DNA of 64,000 nt, taken from contig OU452223.1 of the NCBI GenBank assembly GCA_911728455.2, forward strand, positions 13,305,423 through 13,369,422, in the 5' to 3' direction. The position numbers and the translations under genes were made by a program. The notes below the pieces were generated by a model. The model ran no database searches. It saw only the letters and a list, made by a program, of their open reading frames with translations, and was not told the origin of the DNA. The stretch is from Marthasterias glacialis. Taxonomy: Eukaryota; Echinodermata; Asteroidea; Forcipulatida; Asteriidae. Position 1 is the stretch's first letter, and each line of letters starts with the position of its first letter. Positions 37,200 to 51,055 of this stretch are shown here, one piece after another.

Positions 37200-38360
37200 T
37201 CATGAAGTTACATCCAATATCTCATCTTGTAGATCTTCTTCCTCCTCTTCATCAATGAGCTTAGAGTTTTCTGCCTTCTTCAAGGAGTGAGTCTTAAGAT
37301 GTTTGGCAAGGTGATCACTTCGCATGAAACGCTTACCACAGTCCGGGCAGATGAAGCGCTTCTCCCCGGTGTGAGTCCGGAGATGGCGTTGCAGCTCGTC
37401 TGAACGTGTGAAACTTTTCCCGCAGAAAAGCCAGTTGCAGACGAAGGGTCGTTCCCCTGAGTGCCACCGAAGATGCGCCTTGAGATGGGATGTCTTGCCA
37501 TACACCTTCCCACACCCTGGTATGTGGCAGATGTGCTCCTTTCTCTTGGTACGCTCTCCAGAGTTGCTGGCATTTTGACAGTTCGGACACCGACATCTTC
37601 GACACCGTCTTGCTGTGAGCTTTGCAAGTGATGACTTATGCTCAAAGAGTCCGGTGTACTGGTATGGAGAATAACCACTAGACGAGTGTTGGTGGAAAAT
37701 AGGGCCGGCATAATTGCATAGTCCGGGGGATGGGGGTGTCAGAGGCGATGAGGGCACTGGGTGGCTTGGGCTAGATACGCTCCACCACGGAATCTCCTCG
37801 GTAGTTGGTTGTACTGAGAGTGGAACATGAAGAGCATGTGGCGGAGAAAGCATCCCCGGGGTCGGGAGATACGATAACTGTTCTAGTCCGTGGCAATGGT
37901 TCGATGTTAGTCCAGCAGAAAACTGTGGCAATGCCATGTGGCACGTAGTAGAAGCTGGCGGGTGAAAAGCGTTGAAGTAGGCTGCAGCTGCAGCAACTGA
38001 GTGGGGACAGACTGTCGTTGCACCTGCCGCGTAGTGCGGTAGAACAGTAGGCATGCAGCCCGGAAACGGCTCGGCTGGTGGGGTAGGGGGTAGTTCACAC
38101 CTCGCTGGTTGTGCCGGGTTGACAGCGTGACGGGGCGAGATGACGGTAGAGCCCAGGACTGGATTCGGTGAGGGATGTGCTTGGTAGTACCCAGGGACTC
38201 TATCTGCCTGGAGCAGCGGTCGGGGAGCCGTCTGCTGGACTGGGGCTGGTACAGTGGGCTTGGAAACGCCAGGGTCAGGCCCTCCGATCTTGTTACACGT
38301 TGCAGCAAGAAGAGCCAGCGGGCTGGGCTTGTTGAAATCGCCTGGACATTTTTCCGGTAA
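37200..38360 (-). CDS. Sp5: Sp5, exon 2
   Basis: It begins after CTTTCTCCAG (38361) with [12 protein letters not shown] and carries the SP box, linker, Buttonhead box and all three zinc fingers, ending with TGA at 37200-37202. A frame extension to 38591 is intronic. Confidence 0.92.
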   Translation of the reverse strand, partial: LPEKCPGDFNKPSPLALLAATCNKIGGPDPGVSKPTVPAPVQQTAPRPLLQADRVPGYYQAHPSPNPVLGSTVISPRHAVNPAQPARCELPPTPPAEPFPGCMPTVLPHYAAGATTVCPHSVAAAAAYFNAFHPPASTTCHMALPQFSAGLTSNHCHGLEQLSYLPTPGMLSPPHALHVPLSVQPTTEEIPWWSVSSPSHPVPSSPLTPPSPGLCNYAGPIFHQHSSSGYSPYQYTGLFEHKSSLAKLTARRCRRCRCPNCQNASNSGERTKRKEHICHIPGCGKVYGKTSHLKAHLRWHSGERPFVCNWLFCGKSFTRSDELQRHLRTHTGEKRFICPDCGKRFMRSDHLAKHLKTHSLKKAENSKLIDEEEEEDLQDEILDVTS

Positions 38361-38818
38361 CTGGAGAAAGGAATATAAAAGAAAAATAAATAAATTATAT
38401 GATTTGTCAATCGAGAAACACATCGACATTAATAACACTAACAGATCGCCCCTAACAGATAACAGCAGCAGGAGAACATCATTTTCCCATAGGTATCTCG
38501 AGTACTTCCATCTTGACCTGATCATTTTTTGTGAATTTGAATCAATATGGCCGCTACATATTATACAGTCACATGTAAAAAAGAAATCCATGTTTATTGT
38601 CTGCTATTAAGAGGTTTTGAAATATCGATTGATCCATTTGTATGAAAATATTAAATAGATATAATTTATGACTGAGACAAGCAAAACTATTTAGACTTAA
38701 GGAGCCATTAATTGAACTATAATTCAGACACACGTTTTTATTCAAACACTTCAAACTTAAATTGTTTTGTTACAACACCAACCTGCAAGAATCGCGAAGC
38801 ACACTCCACTTCAGGCAT
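37200..38818 (-). CDS. Sp5: Sp5-type zinc-finger transcription factor, two exons
   Basis: Sequence-specific nuclear regulator that binds GC boxes. Exon 1 is 38783-38818 and exon 2 is 37200-38360 (minus strand), with a 422-base GT-AG intron, giving 398 codons. In order: an SP box ([10 protein letters not shown], residues 25-34), an [10 protein letters not shown] stretch, IPWWSV in the middle, the Buttonhead box [10 protein letters not shown] (about 265-274), and three C2H2 fingers (about 288-312, 318-342 and 348-370) with [16 protein letters not shown] and RSDHLAKH recognition helices. The TPPA and PWWS motifs match vertebrate SP5 rather than the Sp1-4 or Sp6-9 groups, from memory of those families. 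The tail is acidic (EEEEE). In other animals Sp5 is a direct Wnt/beta-catenin target. The large gene-free flanks fit a developmentally regulated gene. Confidence 0.93.
38783..38818 (-). CDS. Sp5: Sp5, exon 1
   Basis: Twelve codons, [12 protein letters not shown], ending in CAG|GTTGGT, phase 0. It is needed because the continuous frame of exon 2 runs into intron sequence upstream of its acceptor. Very short first coding exons are usual for Sp genes. Confidence 0.8.
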
Positions 38819-39115
38819 GTTGAATCACTGAAGGTTTCCAAGACAGACAGAATATGTGGAATATTTCGGAAAAAGTAAGTTCAGTAGCACTAGGCGGTCG
38901 TAGTACACTAGCCAGCGATAGTAATATAACATGCATCCACCAGTGTCGAGTCTGCAAATATAACCCACGGCACACTGCGCTTGTCGTATTTGTACAGCGC
39001 GTGTGAATGAGCGCATAGCCACATACGATCGTTGAGTGTTTCTTTCATCCACCGCGGGCCAATCAGCCGTCAACTCGCTACCCTTTGATATCTACCGACA
39101 GCCAATCAGCTGGCG
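38819..39115 (-). promoter_or_regulatory. Sp5 5' UTR and promoter region
   Basis: Two CCAAT boxes (CCAATCA) at 39059-39065 and 39102-39108 bracket a TCF/LEF-type CTTTGAT at 39083-39089, about 240-290 bases upstream of the ATG. The arrangement fits a proximal promoter of a Wnt-responsive gene. No TATA box was recognised and the start site is not known. Confidence 0.45.
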
Positions 39116-42100
39116 CAGCGGCCGCCCTGAAAGGAAACCAGACCCATTAGCCTCTGACAACGATCCTGCTGGGTATTTGTTGACACGAAAAATAATGTTG
39201 ATTATGAGTAGGGACGGTATGGGCGGGACAAAAGGCGGTGAAGTTAACCAAGTAATAGGTCCGCACCACTTTTGTGTAAACAAATAATTGGATTGCTGGG
39301 AATCAAAGGAACTGGAGCCGACATTGGAGGGTTATGATTGGTCATGAGTATCCAGTCTGACGGCCAACCCATAATGATATGCCTGTGACGACAGACTACA
39401 GCAATAATTACATGTAGGTCTTTCATAAGAGGGGTGCATAAATCTAATGGGACCGGCGTCTTGTACTCCCGAGCCCACGTAATGATGATTTTTAAATTCG
39501 CTTACTGTCTGGCTAATTACGAATCATTGTTTTCAGCTAGTCGTTTCTGTTTACGTCGTAATTACCCAACAGCCAACTCGACATGAAGTTAAATGGCCGC
39601 ACCAAAGGTCACTGACCGGGCTTCTGGGCGTCAATCAGTCGCTAATATTCATTGATACTCGACACCCATTTCACCCAGTGACACACATTCATAAGTAGCA
39701 GTAACCTTACATTCTGTATATCTCGCTAATCATTTTTTTTTTATCTGAACGAGACGAGAATTTTGATCGCAGATAACACGCACAAAAAAACTGATCTGCG
39801 TTAATTTTCCTTGGGACGATGTGTGTGAGGGGTTTTGAACCCTATTCGGTCAACTCAGAAGTCCGACCTAAAACCATTTTTTCTTTCCTGGGCAGGAAAC
39901 TTGTTTTTGTAAATTCGATCGGCTTATTGGTATGATTTCACCAAGGCCACTTCACCGTGGTTAATCCCGGGATTTGGTTTGTTGGCGGGCAGCTACCCCG
40001 TCGAGTCCTCGTCTGGACCCGCTAGGCTGTCGACCTCCACTATCAAGTAACTACGAATGTGAATTATTATACGATTGTGCATATTATTTAAAATATATAT
40101 ATTTTTTTAGTGTTTTTGAATATGTGTTAGATTCAATTTCCATATATTATTAACAATGTTGCTTACATGTCCACAGTATGTATAATAACTTCATTTCATT
40201 TACTCTTATATTAAAATCACAATGTCCTTTTTTTTTTTGCTTGACCCTTTCTTCGCATGCAATCAAGATGTACCTGTGAGAAACAGTTTTGGAATTTGTT
40301 TCATATTTTGCGACATGCTGGACATCCTGACTGCAAAACAATATTCACATGGCAATCACTATCTCGGCAAAGCTTAACTTCGTACCCATTGGATCCTAAA
40401 ATAATCAGTGGTCCATGGGTCCATCCAGATCTCCCATAATAGTCGCCATGCCCAGCTTGGTACCCGTCGTCCCGGGGCTCTCTGGGTGTGTGTACCAACA
40501 AAGAGTTCTGGCTCAGTGGCTTGTGCTCAGGAACCCGGGTCTTTTGTCCTGTATAACAAGCCTAGTTATCAAGTGACAATTGGGGGCCAGGCTGTCGGCG
40601 TCCTCAAAGGGTACAAGTTGGGGCTGAATACCCCTGTCTGTTGCACGGCGGTGCCGTGTGTGGTACCCGCCCGTGAATGGTTCACGGAGTAATTGACAGG
40701 TATGGAACCCGTATGCATTATCACCCTGCATTGTCAACCCCGGTTGAATTGGGTCTCCTCGTGCTGTGAATGGACTTCGATAAAAAGCCACTGTGACAGC
40801 ACAAAGTCTACCCCCGTATTACTTACTACAAAAATGCTGTGCAGTAGAAATTGTCCTAAAATGACTCATTGAAGCTTGAAATTATTTCATGTTTTTTTTT
40901 CCCAAAGCAGAATTGCAAAAATGAAATACTTACATCCGCTTTTTTTAAGGGTTAGGTTTACCGTTTGTTAATGGCATCGTAGAGCTAGAATTAATACCCA
41001 ATAAAGGACAAATTAATTTCGTTCATTTTATGTTTCTGGTTTAGGTTGGGAAAGGGAAGTGAGACTTTGAGGTTTAAGATTAAATGTATACTTCTTTGGT
41101 TTATGACCATTATGACCATGCAACCAACATCCGAAATCATATCACAATTTGATTTTCACGTGAACGACGAAAAACGACCTGTGTTTTCTCGTGTACTTTG
41201 AGCATGTCCCAAAAGTGATTTTGGTGGTATCAGACGGAAATATTTTGATAATATTTAGGTAAATAGTGGACTTTCAGATTGAAACTGATACGAAACTAGT
41301 GGAAACTACAATCTAAATGCCCGTAAATTGTCGGTCCCCCCTGATTTCTCCATGAAAGACGCGAACATACAACCACGGTTAAAACATAACTTGCTTTGGG
41401 TCTCGTTAGAGTTTAGGTTATTGGTTAAAGTCGTATGGCCCGATTTTTCCCATTTTTTTTTTGTTTTCTGTAAAATAATGTTGACAGTCGCTGCTGTTTC
41501 AAAACAAACATACAACTGTAGCATATATGCAACGAACAATGTACACAATTCATGTATAGGCCTAACATGAACAATTATTGTTTATACATGGCTGCTGGGC
41601 GTTGAGACAATAACGTCTGGATCCTGACAGTAAATCATTTTTAGTTTTTAATTAACTACCACTTATCATTAATTTGATAATTTGTTTTTCTTGCAATACC
41701 TTAAAAGAAAGCTTATAACTTCCTCGAACCTATAAACATAGCTATTTAGAATTTAATTCTAATTTTGGGGGGTTCAATTCAGCCAAACATCCGACCTAGC
41801 ATCTTTAAGAGTTTGTTAATGTTATTGCCCTGATGCCCACTTTAAGTTTTTGATCCAGTACTGAAACCATCTGAAGTTTTGGTTCAGTACCGGTAGGTTA
41901 AGAACATTTTCAAAAAAATCTGTTCGTAACTCACCGGTACATTATTGGTTAAAGTCAGATTAAATAAGGTACGAAGCTAGGCTAATTAAGCCAAAAGTCA
42001 GAACGAGGTGGTCGAAAATGTTTTAGACCTTAGTGCCCTGTCCAAATTACAGAATTTGGGGTAACAACAGGATAGTGAGGGGATCTTTCTTGTGAGCTTA

Positions 42101-45100
42101 TTGAATATAATACATTCGAGTTGTCTGGTGACAATCTTTTGACAACCATTTGTGGAATCATGCTCTGTGAAAATCATACAGAAAACGGCTTGACAAAACT
42201 CGCTCTCTGGTCAACCCAGTTAATAGTCTTAACAAACATTATTCAAACCATAAGGTTCCCCAAGGACCGCTGAGGTAGGCTTGCCAATGGTCCGTCTCCT
42301 TCCCAACATGTCATCTTCGCACAATGCCTTAATCTCGCCACTGACTTTGTTATTAATCCACGGTCAACCCAATTTAGCAAGGGCGTGCTAATTACAACCT
42401 CGCTGTCAATTAGCTGCGTGAACGTCCTGAGAGGATTAAGGTCTGCGGACTCAAAAAGACACCGCCTTGCAAAAAAAAAAACCCTCCAAGATCGCCACAC
42501 AGGACTAGTTTGCCGACAGTCTCATCAGAAAATAGCTCCTTTAATTACTGCGATGAAAAGAAGGAGTGACTGGGTGGGAGGAAGAGTAAACGGGTCTTAA
42601 CCAAACAATGCAAGGTGTTCTTCCTATATCATCGGTAGGATCATCACAGGCATCTTTGGATAAAGAGCTGTGAACAAGAGGGCGATAAGAGGAAGGCGGG
42701 AACTTTCTGCCCCTCGATTGGACCCCCTCCCCCGTTGGGCTCCGGTCACTTAATGTCATGCATGGACTCAACTACGGCAAGTTGAGTGCGCAAGTGAAAC
42801 GATCTCGCGGACCCAAGTCTTTTGAGCTCATATTGGTTTAATACAAATTAAACATACCACGAGGAATTTATCTTCCATGGTTAGAACAAGGTTAAAAATC
42901 AGCTGTCTAATGTATAATTATTTCATTATCCTTGGTTAACTTAAGATAAAAAATAAATAAATAAAATAAAATAAAAACACCAGCCAGACCTTGTGGGGAT
43001 TTTTCACAATACAATTGCAATCATGTGCTTTTAAGAAAAAGAAAAATACACATCAATTATACACCATATAAGTATTTCGTTGAAAATTCGGTTTGAATGC
43101 TTTTAAAACGGAACAAAATAAGCTCCAGTATAACTACACGAGTTCATGCCTGCTCGATGTCTCGAATAATGGCAATGTTATTGAATTAGGTTGATATAAA
43201 TATGACAAAGTGCATTTGAAATTGACAACGCGGGTTTCACCATACAGTGTGCATCATCATTTTTAACCAACGTATTATAACTGTTTGAATGCGTATATAG
43301 CTCAAATGTATTGGACTAGTGACGCAAGTCATTTCTGTACATTCAATTTGGCTTAGGCAGATCTTTTAATTGGCATCGGAGGGTTGTCCTGGTTCTTCTT
43401 CAATTAAGCAGAGAACTAATTACATCATATTAAAACCAAACCATGTGCCGTGGGGAGCCGCAAGTGCACGAAAAATGAACAACGGTCTTGCGATTCGTTT
43501 GCCTAGGCGGAAAGGCTTTATGCTCTTGTACATTAATTAGGTTTTATATTGTTCCGGTAAATTAGTCTTCAGTGGGTTTTACGATTTTAAAAAACCGCAT
43601 ACTTAGTAACATACCCACAGTGTAAAAGATTTATTACTTCTCTTTACGAATTATGAGTTTCGACTTGGGAGCTAAGGTGACTAATAAATTGTCCTTTTGC
43701 CCGTTGAGGACTCTTCGAGTTGTCACCATCCGTGGTGGCAACTCGGGTCTCGGGTGAGGGCGGAATAGTTAGGGTGAGCTTGGGTTCTTGGGGGTGAGGG
43801 CTACAAAGGTTGTTTGGGGTGAGGGGTTAATGTTGTTTAGGGTGAGGGTAAATGTTGTTTGGAAATACAGAACCAACTGTTTCATATGATAATACTATAC
43901 GCTTAAACGGTTGTTATATACCCAGATGAATCTTGTGTACAAGTAGTAGGCCTTTTCAAGATGAAAACCACAATTCAAAACAACTTTTCATAACATTTGA
44001 GTTTGAGTACTGTGAGAACATTGGAAGCTCACGGAATAGTGGTCATAATTGCACATTATTTTGAAGAAAAAACAACAACCTTAAACCCCCATCAAAAGCT
44101 AAGACGTTTAAAAAGAAAATACTTTTAATGTACACGTGTTTTAGTAACGATTCTTAATGCAGTACTGAAGCAAACAGTGACGTCAGGCTACGTAGGAAGA
44201 TGTTTTTGTCCCTCCATGATTAGACGAAACTATTACAAAACTAAACAAGAACACCACGGTGCTCCACCCCTTTACACACAGATAAGTTTTCTACTTCATT
44301 ATAATTAAGTCTTAGATTAATCCCCAAAGAATACTTGTCATTTTGGGACTCGTTTATAGCTAATAACTCCACGAAGTACCCAAACACAGACGAACGCCGA
44401 CTGTGAAAAACTCCCTTTTTAAATGCGTCTATTTAGGGTCCTTTGCGTCAGGCCGCCTGGCCGGCCTTGCATTGTCCCCTTCATGAAGGAGGCAATTACG
44501 GATGACAATGGATGTCACTGCCCAGAACAAGTTGTAAAATGCACCCATAATACACCGGGGAAAAAAGAGTACCCTTCACTGGGCTTAGACTGATGGGACG
44601 CACAACGGGTAAAATGCACACCCACGGAGTGGGGTACGGCTCTACCACCCAGTGCTGACTATGACCAATGTTTAACCTCCAACAATACTGGGCTTGGTCA
44701 GTGATGTGTGCAAGTCATGACGTCATGAAGATGTTGATGGGGGTGGGGGCTGGTGGGGTCTCTTTTTTTCTTCTCGAATGTAGCAGGATAAATCAAGAAT
44801 AAGATTGAAAAACAAGAGAATCCCTTTATAAGAAAAAAATCACAGTAAGGCTAGTGTTGTTTGGACGAGTGTGTTCGGGGCTGGGAGGCAATGATAGGGG
44901 TGGAGTTGGTGGGAGTTGATGGGCAGCCTTGACTGAAACCAACCGGCCTTGCCCCTCGGATGAAAAGTACAGTCCGTTCAGCTCCCCTCCCATGCCGGCC
45001 TGACGTGGAACAAAATCTAACTATAATTATGCCAAATTGCATTTCAGCACGTATGCCTGCATTTTTTTTTAAATAATTTTTTATTGCATTAAAACAAATT

Positions 45101-48100
45101 TCAAGCTCAAGGTACGCAGGGCAGCTGCCGTAGAAATAAAGACACTGCAAAAATCCATATTTTTATTTCAAAATCAATATGCCAATCACCATTATAAAAA
45201 TTCAAGGTGTCCCGAATTTTTTTTCTCCCAAAATGCTTTCCCCCCCCCCCTAAAAAAAATAAATAAATAAAAAAATATAAAAAAAAAGTAATATAAAATA
45301 TTGTCTTTACTTTCCCCCATCATGCAATAATGACCAGCTAGAATTAAGCTCCCTCCGATCCCAGTCGCGGGAGAGACCGTAAGCTTTTTGCCGCTGATGG
45401 GGGGCCGGTGCATTTCTAATTGCCGGTGGCAATTACCCGATTGTCTGCCTACCGACTTCGGAAATTAATTTCGGCTCGGCGATTGCTGAACTAGCGCCCG
45501 CGCAGATCAATTCCTTCCTGCCCACCGCATCCCCAGTCCGGGGGAGTTGACGAGTTATTTCGGCTTATTAATAATAATATTCCATGTGCGTTAATGCAGC
45601 CGTTGTTATATCAGATAGGACAACCCGAATAATATCATACCGGGGTTGCGTATGGTATAGCTCTGAGACCCTGTACTAGATGCTTTAATTTGGTTTAACC
45701 AGTCACGGACTCTTCCACCCACAAAACAATTCAGTCGCTTGTATTTAGACACTGCTTGCAAAACTAAGCCATCCGCACAGACCGTGTTCATTTTGTGAGT
45801 TTAATATGATAAGAAACGATTCACTGCCCGACCGAAGTGAATCACTGCTCCCGGAAGAGACGTTCGATTTTACCCACGCGATCAGAGCGCCTTTGTTTTA
45901 AGGATCTCGAAGCCTACATAATAATATAGGGAGGGTCGTGGAAGAACGCTTTCTCGTAAACATTGCGCAGTAAAACTCCCAGTTAAAACTTTACCTGGTG
46001 AAAAGGAACCAGAACCTGTTCCAGGTCAATGATATGTTTTTGGGGTCGCCAACCCCCCCCCCCCGACCCCTCGCCAGACCAGGTCAATTCTGATTCATGT
46101 TTTTAGGGTATGTATAGTTGGAACATCTTAACGGGTTTCATTTTTTAGTTCTATTTTGTTGACGTTTTTTGACGAAAGTTTGTGCTCAATAATCCCTTGT
46201 GACGTATTTAGTCACTGACTTCATGATTTTCAAGTAAATCCAATTTCATTTAACGTTTTGACTTGGTCATCCCATCAACCCCCTTACCCGGCCATTTCCA
46301 CCCGTGTACCTGTGCTCCAATTCCATGTATTCGGTATAACACGGTATAACACCTTCTATAGTTTCTACCCATGTTGCTCCGTAGGAACCCATTCGCCCCT
46401 TGTATAGACGAAAGTTACCCCTGCAGATTTTCTGTTCCCTCTTCCCCTCCATCATTTCCTTGTTAACATTTCATTTGTTAAAAGCCAAGTCATCAATTCG
46501 CACCCTTTTGTCCATGTCCAAAGCTCGCTAATCCAAGAGAGGTAACGAATATGCGGGCGGCTAAAACTAGTAAAGGTTCACTTATCCCGGAGCTGACAGC
46601 TTCCACGATTTTGGGGATCCAGCGGGTTGCATTTCATCAACTCCATGCTGTGGACAAAAGCGATTTCTTTCCCGTGAATCCCCCCTAAGCATGTTGAGCC
46701 ATAGCACGGCGAACATCAGAGGCAGAGGCTAAGTCAACAATTGTAGGGTTGCTCCACCCGCGGATCACTTGCCACCTGCCCCGACAGGGTGTCAATCAGC
46801 AGAGTTTAGGGCGGGGATGTTCTTGACAGGCGAATCGATAAGGTGTAAACGCATTGTCCAATCAACGCTCGCCTTAGAACGGTCCTAGATGTACAGAGGC
46901 TAGCCATTCGTCAATTGTCAGAAAATATACTTTTCAGCGAATGGCTGGTAAGTTTCGGTGCTTGTTTGTGAGGTACGAGGTGGGTTTAGTAGAGGTTGAT
47001 TGACGTAAAGGGTGTAATTAGGTGCAAATTGTTGCCCGGGCCTATAATGGACACTTCAGCCCGGCGATTGCTTAAGATAACACGCACTAAATAGGAACAA
47101 CGGTATCATCAACCATGATCAAACTGTGGGTAACATTTATGTCACAGTCCATCTACTGAGACCAAACAAAAAAAACTTGTTATACAACGTCGAGACACGC
47201 TAGGCATGAAAGCCAGAGAAATTTCGAGCAACAGTTTTGCTTTAAAAGGTTTTCATCAGCTGTCAACAACCAAGAAAATCATTAATTTATCATTCAGACA
47301 CGTTGTACGATGTGTTTATTATTTATTTATATGTATTTTTAAGGCAGAGTAGCCTTATCATTAAAACAACTGCTTATCATACAAACAATGACAAGTCAAA
47401 CAGAAAATACAGAACAATAAAGACAAGTTATGTTTATATTTAACTTACATATGCCTTCAATTTGCCAATGTGTGCGTTGATGAAAAAATAGGAGCTTTAT
47501 TGTTTACATTAATAAAGCATTTACTAGTAAGAACGTCAACTATTTATATACATGTAGTCGTTTTTGTATTGCAAGCCTTTAGTTCCTATTATTTCAATGA
47601 GAAAATTCTCACTGTAGCATCATCCATCGATGCCGAACGAACCACACCATACTTTACTACACATCGGTCTAGATCACTAAACCTGTTTAATGATAAAACA
47701 AAAGGAACTAATCAGCAAATCCAAACAGTACAAAAGGCAATCTGGGAAGTGGTTAGTCTGGTCCCCAGACCCGACAATCGCCGACTATTCTGTCGATTTT
47801 AGGGTCCGGTATCACCCAACTATCACGTGACAATAAGGGAGGAATTCCTCCTTTTCCGAAAATATCCGAAATGCACCCAACTCGTTGTCGTCAACATTCG
47901 GACAGTGTGGTTGACGGTCGGAAATTTCTTTTGTTGATAAAATTTCAAAAATTTTGCAGACACGTCCCATTATCGTTTTTCTTTTCTTTTTTCCCCAAAC
48001 AAATTCAACACTATATTTGAATACATTTGTAACATTTTTACAATCTGATTATTCCAGGCTGTTTTAAAGTAAACAAAGCCCGTCATGAGCGCTCCGTTTT

Positions 48101-49065
48101 TTATCCAATGACATCGTCCACCGTTGGTAACAATTAATGAATATTTATATATGTTGCGTCATAATCTATGTTTAGTTTTGGATGATGCCTGACCTAAGAT
48201 TTTTTACAAGAGCCCTCGGGGAATCTTTGGTCAGGGAACCAGACTAGGGAGTGGTGTCAAGGGCGCCCCCAAGTTAAATAAGATACCATCTTGTTACACG
48301 TTACACAGACTGCATGCCCATCTCTTATGGAGAGACAAAACGTCAAATTGTGGTATGCCAATTGGTCTAAAATATAACAATAAGACAAAATAGATCACTC
48401 CTGATAAAACAGCCAAGTGGTTTTTACATCCCAACTATTGCTGGCACTGCCAAAGCCTAGGCATACTTAATTCTGGGTCGTGGTAATTGCGGGGCAGACC
48501 CCGTGCTAATTATACTTAACTGTATGCTGGCCGCGTAATTGCGTTTACGGATCAAAGCCAGCCGCTTTCCGTCTGAAGATATCAGCTCTACCGCTAGACT
48601 TTACAGCTCACCCCACATCCGTTGCACGGCCGTGCATGGACTTGAGTGTACAATGACATAAGTAAGCCAAGTTGACTCGCTAACTTCGATTTTCTAAGGG
48701 ATTTTTCCCCAATTTCTTTTCGCTAAAATCCCCAACAGTGCCGTGTGCCCGATTAAACATGGCCACTTGCCGACATTGAACGTGAAAGCGACATTCCAAC
48801 ATTGCATTCAAAGCATGGGGAGGATTATTCTGTGAGTGTGTGATTGTTTTCAAAAACCCTATGAACAAGAAAATAATTTTTGACTTGAAAGCAGTTTAAA
48901 ACGTGCCAAGAATACACATTAGGCAGTGGCTTTGTGAGAGGCCTGCTTGTCCAGAAGAAATAAGGGCAGCCGAGACGAGACGGCGTGTTATATTCATTGC
49001 TTGTAACTGTTCAAGGTAGAATACAGGATTGGCCATCCAAATTTGTATTTAATAGTATATCAGTC
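39116..49065. other. Gene-free flank upstream of Sp5
   Basis: About 10 kb without a supported exon. AT-rich DNA is broken by higher-complexity, GC-balanced patches (about 40.4-40.8, 42.25-42.75, 44.4-44.7, 45.3-45.55, 46.5-46.9 and 48.45-48.65 kb) that look like candidate conserved non-coding elements. The sequence alone does not show conservation. Confidence 0.4.
48481..48600. promoter_or_regulatory. Candidate regulatory element with homeodomain and TCF motifs
   Basis: Within about 75 bases lie two GTAATTGC sites (48483-48490, 48535-48542), a CTAATTA, and ATCAAAG (48551-48557), a TCF/LEF core. It is about 9.7 kb upstream of the Sp5 ATG. Confidence 0.3.
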
Positions 49066-49072
49066 TGAAGGC

Positions 49073-49133
49073 CTACTGATTATGAAATTCATACCCGTAG
49101 CAATCATCCATAGAAATATTTCTGTCTGAACTG
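49073..49133 (+). repeat. Dispersed repeat family R1, copy 3
   Basis: CTACTGATTATGAAATTCAT and AGAAATATTTCTGTCTGAA match the family consensus. Confidence 0.75.
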
Positions 49134-49465
49134 TGGAATGAAATAAGGACCCCATTTTAAAGTCGGTTGTAACAATTGAAATTCAGGACAATTGTGTTTA
49201 CGTGCTGAAAAGTGTGCATAGATTTTCACTATTTTCTCCTGACCCGTCCGACAGATTGAGCCAACGTTTTTAACAGGCTTGTTTTCTTTCATGTATATAT
49301 TGAATCACACAGACACGCAAAGTAAAAACACTGCGCTGAACACTTTTATATTTAACCTTTTTTATTATAAAGGCACTCTGTGTAATTTTGGTGTACTCAC
49401 AGAGAGACTGCGTTAAAGGCAACTATACGATTGGAAATCATCGGGCAAAACTGAAAATACAATAG

Positions 49466-49545
49466 TTTCACCGATTATAGGTTAGACAATACGCCAGTAC
49501 CAATCCTCCAGAGAAATATTTCCGTACGAAATACTGTCAAAGTCC
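49466..49545 (+). repeat. Dispersed repeat family R1, copy 4
   Basis: Matches the family at CCTCCAGAGAAATATTTCCG and ATACTGTCAAAGTCC. It is 330 bases from copy 3 in the same orientation. Confidence 0.75.
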
Positions 49546-50109
49546 AGAACCTAAATCACGGCTGCTTGATTGCAGCTCGTCATACATTCACAAATTAATC
49601 ATTGAAAAAAATATTAAAAGAAAAAGGAAGAAGAAAAAAACAACACTCAAAAGGAGGGCAATAAACCGTGTATTCTCTCACTTAAACATGGCTAATTTGA
49701 TGAAATATCCCATGTTTGTTTTAGGGTGTTTTTTAAGTAAATGGTGGGAATTAAACTCCTCTTCTAAAACCAATGATTTCATAGTCTTTTAATTTAACGA
49801 TTTACGGACTACGTACGTTTAGCTGGGCATTAGATTTTTGATTTAACCAGTCAAGAAGAGATTGAGAAGAAACAACAATTGGAAATATCTTCTGGTAGTT
49901 TTGAATCTGATCTTACTGCGAAATACTAGAAGAAAAACAACTGGAAATGAAAAAACTCTATATATTTGTAAAAAGAAGAACTACACATAGGCCTATGTAA
50001 GTTTGAAACATAATAACTTCGCTGTTTTCTGAACAATCCAAGCACAATTTTCAACGAAATTGCAGTGTTGTTTGTGTAAAGATATTGTTTGGGATAATTT
50101 AGATGCTTT

Positions 50110-50475
50110 ACAGCCCCAGCTCAACATTGGTATAAACGGAATGTAAAGGCTTCTGTTCTTTGCACAAATACAGATTATTTGTAATAAAACCAACATGTGA
50201 AAGTGTCAGCTCACTTCGTTGTTGCATTTTCAAGGAAACAGTAAATACATTCGGCATTTTGTACGCATTCCTAAAGGCAGAGTTTTCGCCTCACTGAGGC
50301 GAAAACTAATTTTGGATCTTATTTCATTTATTATCTAAGAACGATAACACTTCATCAGGCAGAAATATTTCAAGGAAGGTGTTCTATATACCATCACTAT
50401 CTTTAAACCATGTGCGGTATATGTAAATATGTGAACATTTTTTTTGTTTTTCCTCTCACCAACGATGAGCTGGGC
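50110..50475 (+). repeat. Dispersed repeat family R2, copy 2
   Basis: Aligns over its length with 25455-25810 (see that entry). No coding content. Confidence 0.8.
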
Positions 50476-51055
50476 TTTAAATGAATGACTGATCTCTTTT
50501 TCAAACCGTTGTGATATTTCCACAATTCCGATCGGGGAAAACCCCATTATTGTAAATGAGCCAGCTATTTGAACTCATTATAGGCGTCTCCCTTTCCTCG
50601 TGGGCGCTCGATTGGTGATCATTGTTTGCGTTCTGATGTTTCGATGTCTAAAATATTTGACTAAATCAAGGCTTCTCCTTTGTTTTTTCTTTTCACTCTA
50701 ATAAGCAACATATTCTGAATAGGGAAACAAATCTCGAATTCAATTATAACTTTTTGCATTCTCCGAATAAATAACAATCCGTGATTAGGTACACACTCAT
50801 AAACCACGCATAAACAAACCCACAGCAAACCTTTCCCCCTATTCCGCGGAGAAAAAAAAAACCGAGGAACACAGAGCACAGAAAGACCGTGTGCCGCGGG
50901 ACGTTCTTTAGTCCCCGTTGCGCAAACATCTCCACCCCGAGTTGTGTACCATACGTAGCCGGTAAAGCGAACCGACAAGCCCGCAGGGCCCCATGACGCG
51001 GCCTGATCCAAAGCACCGCAAAGCAGCCAAAAAGACCGCCCAAGCGTAGCGGTGC

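Noticed and set aside
38361-38591. N-terminal extension of Sp5 in the continuous frame
   Set aside because: It lies before the acceptor CTTTCTCCAG; the 12-codon exon 1 gives a proper start and matching phase.
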